Under the pieces are notes generated by a model. The model ran no database searches and was not told the DNA's origin. It saw only the letters and a list, made by a program, of their open reading frames with translations. Shown here one piece after another: positions 22,804-23,905 of a stretch of 23,905 nt of DNA. Positions within the stretch are counted from its first letter, which is position 1, and the number at the start of each line of letters is the position of its first letter. The position numbers and the translations under genes are program-made. This DNA is from an uncultured Oscillospiraceae bacterium (GTDB lineage Bacteria; Bacillota; Clostridia; Oscillospirales; Acutalibacteraceae), in contig CATWUX010000017.1 in assembly GCA_958354085.1 (NCBI GenBank), positions 1 to 23,905 of the forward strand. Direction: 5' to 3'.

Positions 22804-22828
22804 CAAGCAGCTGGACTTACGCTGCTTG
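22804..22828 (-). promoter_or_regulatory. Leader hairpin of the CarD-like gene
   Basis: CAAGCAGC (22804-22811) and GCTGCTTG (22821-22828) form a perfect 8-base stem with a 9-base loop inside the leader of roughly 105 bases. No U-run follows on the minus strand, so it is not a terminator. Role unknown. Confidence 0.5.
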
Positions 22829-22847
22829 AGCTACACGCCGTACTATT

Positions 22848-22877
22848 ATTATACCGGATTTCCAAGCCGCTTTTCAA
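22848..22877 (-). promoter_or_regulatory. Promoter of the CarD-like gene
   Basis: On the minus strand TTGAAA (22877-22872), 18-base spacer, perfect TATAAT (22853-22848). Confidence 0.82.
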
Positions 22878-22910
22878 AGGCCATTTTCAACAAATTTCAG
22901 TCGGCGCAAT

Positions 22911-22925
22911 CGGCGGTTCCCGCCG
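22911..22925 (-). repeat. Small palindrome after sleB
   Basis: CGGCGG (22911-22916) and CCGCCG (22920-22925) around TTC, about 32 bases beyond the sleB stop codon. No U-run follows on the minus strand, so it is at best a weak terminator. It differs from the palindrome at 12673-12687 at one base. Confidence 0.4.
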
Positions 22926-22957
22926 GCACTTTGACGGAAAGCGCTGCACCCGGGTGG

Positions 22958-23686
22958 TTAACTGCAAAAGACGTGTTTCCCGATGGTGGCAATAACCGGG
23001 CGGGAGCGGATCCATTGATTGGTTGCCGTGCGTGGGTTGTAATAGTAGACAGCGCCGCCGGAGGGATCCCAGCCATTCAGCGCATCCTGCGCCGCCCGAT
23101 AACAGCTTTCCGCGACCGGCTGATTGAATTGTCCGTCGGTCAGACAGGAAAACGCGCCTTTTTGATAGATCACGCCGGCAATCGTGTCCGGAAAAGAGGG
23201 GTGTTCCACACGGTTGAGTACGACGGCGCCGACCGCGACCTGTCCGGTATACGGCTCGCCGCGCGCTTCGGCGGAAATCAGCCGTGCCAACAGGTTGTAG
23301 TCGTTTTGCGTATACTTCCCGCCTCCGCTCGATGATCCCGAGGAATCGCCGGAGGAGGTGCTGTAAATGCCCATGGCCTTTAGAGTTGCCGGCCCGGCGA
23401 TGCCGTCGGCAGTCAGTCCGTTTTTCTTCTGGAACCAAATGACAGCCGCTTTTGTCTGAGAGCCGAAGATGCCGTCCACATTGCCGGAATAGTATCCCCA
23501 GTTTTTCAGCTTGGTCTGGATTTGCCGCACTTCGCTGCCGGTAGACCCCATTTTCGACAGCGCGTCGGTTGCGTTATTATGCGGCAGAAGCCCTATTATA
23601 AATAAGTTTAATACAATTATAGCGATGATTTGCCAAAAGCGGCGCTTGCTGCGCGGCGCGGCGCCGGACAATACAATCGGCTGCAT
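22958..23686 (-). CDS. sleB: Spore cortex-lytic enzyme, SleB-type cell wall hydrolase
   Basis: 242 residues. A basic start (SKRR at 13-16) and one membrane helix (about 19-34) are followed by a peptidoglycan-binding domain (about 48-106: VRQIQTKLKNWGYYSG, VDGIFGSQTKAAV, FQKKNGLTADGIAGPAT), a Ser/Gly linker (109-123) and the Hydrolase_2 (SleB/CwlJ) domain (about 128-242). The catalytic Glu140 is in ISAEARGEP, and the conserved AVGAVVLNRV and the W-I-R-S-R-P-V-I-A-T-I-G-K-H-V-F-C end are present. SleB is a lytic transglycosylase acting on spore cortex during germination, so the organism very probably forms spores. No ypeB partner is adjacent in the window. The helix lacks a clear cleavage site, so it may stay anchored. 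The start ATG has only a modest binding site (GAGAGGACGGA). Confidence 0.93.
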   Translation of the reverse strand: MQPIVLSGAAPRSKRRFWQIIAIIVLNLFIIGLLPHNNATDALSKMGSTGSEVRQIQTKLKNWGYYSGNVDGIFGSQTKAAVIWFQKKNGLTADGIAGPATLKAMGIYSTSSGDSSGSSSGGGKYTQNDYNLLARLISAEARGEPYTGQVAVGAVVLNRVEHPSFPDTIAGVIYQKGAFSCLTDGQFNQPVAESCYRAAQDALNGWDPSGGAVYYYNPRTATNQWIRSRPVIATIGKHVFCS

Positions 23687-23858
23687 AAAGATGATCCGTC
23701 CTCTCCGTGATTATAAAATAGTTTTGTGCTTAGTTTGCGCCGTTTTGAATATAACTATCCCGAATTGGGCAAATAAAACCTTTTCCGGTCACATAGCGAT
23801 GTATAAATGGGCAGTTTCCCCTTTTCGCTCGAACCTGCGAAAAAGGGAGAAAAAAGGG

Positions 23859-23887
23859 TTGACAAGAGAGAGGGGGTGTGATATGAT
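23859..23887 (+). promoter_or_regulatory. Strong promoter directed out of the window
   Basis: TTGACA (23859-23864), exactly 17 bases, TATGAT (23882-23887), with TG one base before the -10 box. It is the best consensus match in the window. Its gene lies beyond the right edge; a stable-RNA or highly expressed gene is a guess only. Confidence 0.85.
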
Positions 23888-23905
23888 AGCTAAGCCGTCG
23901 AGAGA

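Noticed and set aside
6281..22820. Identical 12-mer AGCTGGACTTAC in the MATE hairpin and in the CarD leader hairpin
   Set aside because: In 24 kb several identical 12-mer pairs are expected by chance, and the position within the two hairpins differs (arm against loop).
23687..23800. Forespore (SigG-type) promoter for sleB
   Set aside because: I looked for the usual -35 and CATNNTA-like -10 pattern on the minus strand and found no convincing pair; a TATAAT near the start codon lacks a -35.
23811..23849. Imperfect hairpin (CCCTTTTCGC against GCGAAAAAGGG) upstream of sleB
   Set aside because: One bulge, no U-run on either strand and A/G-rich surroundings; not convincing as a terminator or operator.
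1..23905. CRISPR arrays, tRNA or rRNA genes, insertion sequences, prophage genes
   Set aside because: No regularly spaced repeats, cloverleaf sequences, rRNA-like stretches, transposase or integrase motifs were seen on either strand.

Overview
The window looks like a chromosomal segment of a GC-rich, spore-forming Clostridia species, probably an Oscillospiraceae/Ruminococcaceae-type gut bacterium. The reasons are ribosome binding sites of the GGAGG type, sigma-A promoters with extended -10 boxes, a SleB germination enzyme, the DUF1934-argS gene pair, a DUF4830 protein, and a GH4 alpha-galactosidase with an AraC regulator. No rRNA, tRNA, CRISPR array, integrase or transposase is visible. Assignment is by family recognition from the translated sequence; no database search was run.

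Layout. 1-467: 3' end of a metal ABC permease. 498-4807: plus-strand operon of glutamate racemase, a DUF1934 protein, argS and a MetH-like protein with its zinc motifs lost, closed by a bidirectional terminator. 4828-6347: an AT-richer MATE efflux gene on the minus strand with its own promoter and an intrinsic terminator inside its leader. 6506-9122 (minus): MsmK/UgpC-type sugar ATPase, RsuA-type pseudouridine synthase, DUF4830 membrane protein. 9218-9887 (plus): dCMP deaminase. 9906-11784 (minus): a two-TM protein and a D,D-carboxypeptidase-like protein lacking all three catalytic motifs. 11981-15191 (plus): metallophosphoesterase-like protein, LuxE-like acyl-protein synthetase and LuxC-like acyl reductase. 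15201-17581: GH4 melA and an AraC regulator, divergent, with an operator-like direct repeat between them. 17585-18867 (minus): NADP isocitrate dehydrogenase. 18928-19974 (minus): an E2-like acyltransferase with the catalytic His replaced. 20081-21855 (plus): an orphan OppA-type lipoprotein. 21865-22877 (minus): CarD-like regulator and a conserved 79-residue protein. 22958-23686 (minus): SleB. 23859-23887: a strong plus-strand promoter running out of the window.

How the genes work together. murI and argS are housekeeping (cell-wall D-glutamate, Arg-tRNA). melA and the AraC regulator form a small alpha-galactoside unit without its own transporter; the solitary MsmK-type ATPase could energise sugar importers encoded elsewhere. 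The most unusual content is a luxE-luxC acyl reductase pair with no luciferase, coupled to a phosphoesterase-like gene, and a group of enzyme-fold proteins whose active-site residues have been replaced (MetH-like, carboxypeptidase-like, phosphoesterase-like, E2-like). Several minus-strand genes also carry hairpins in their leaders, most clearly the MATE gene.
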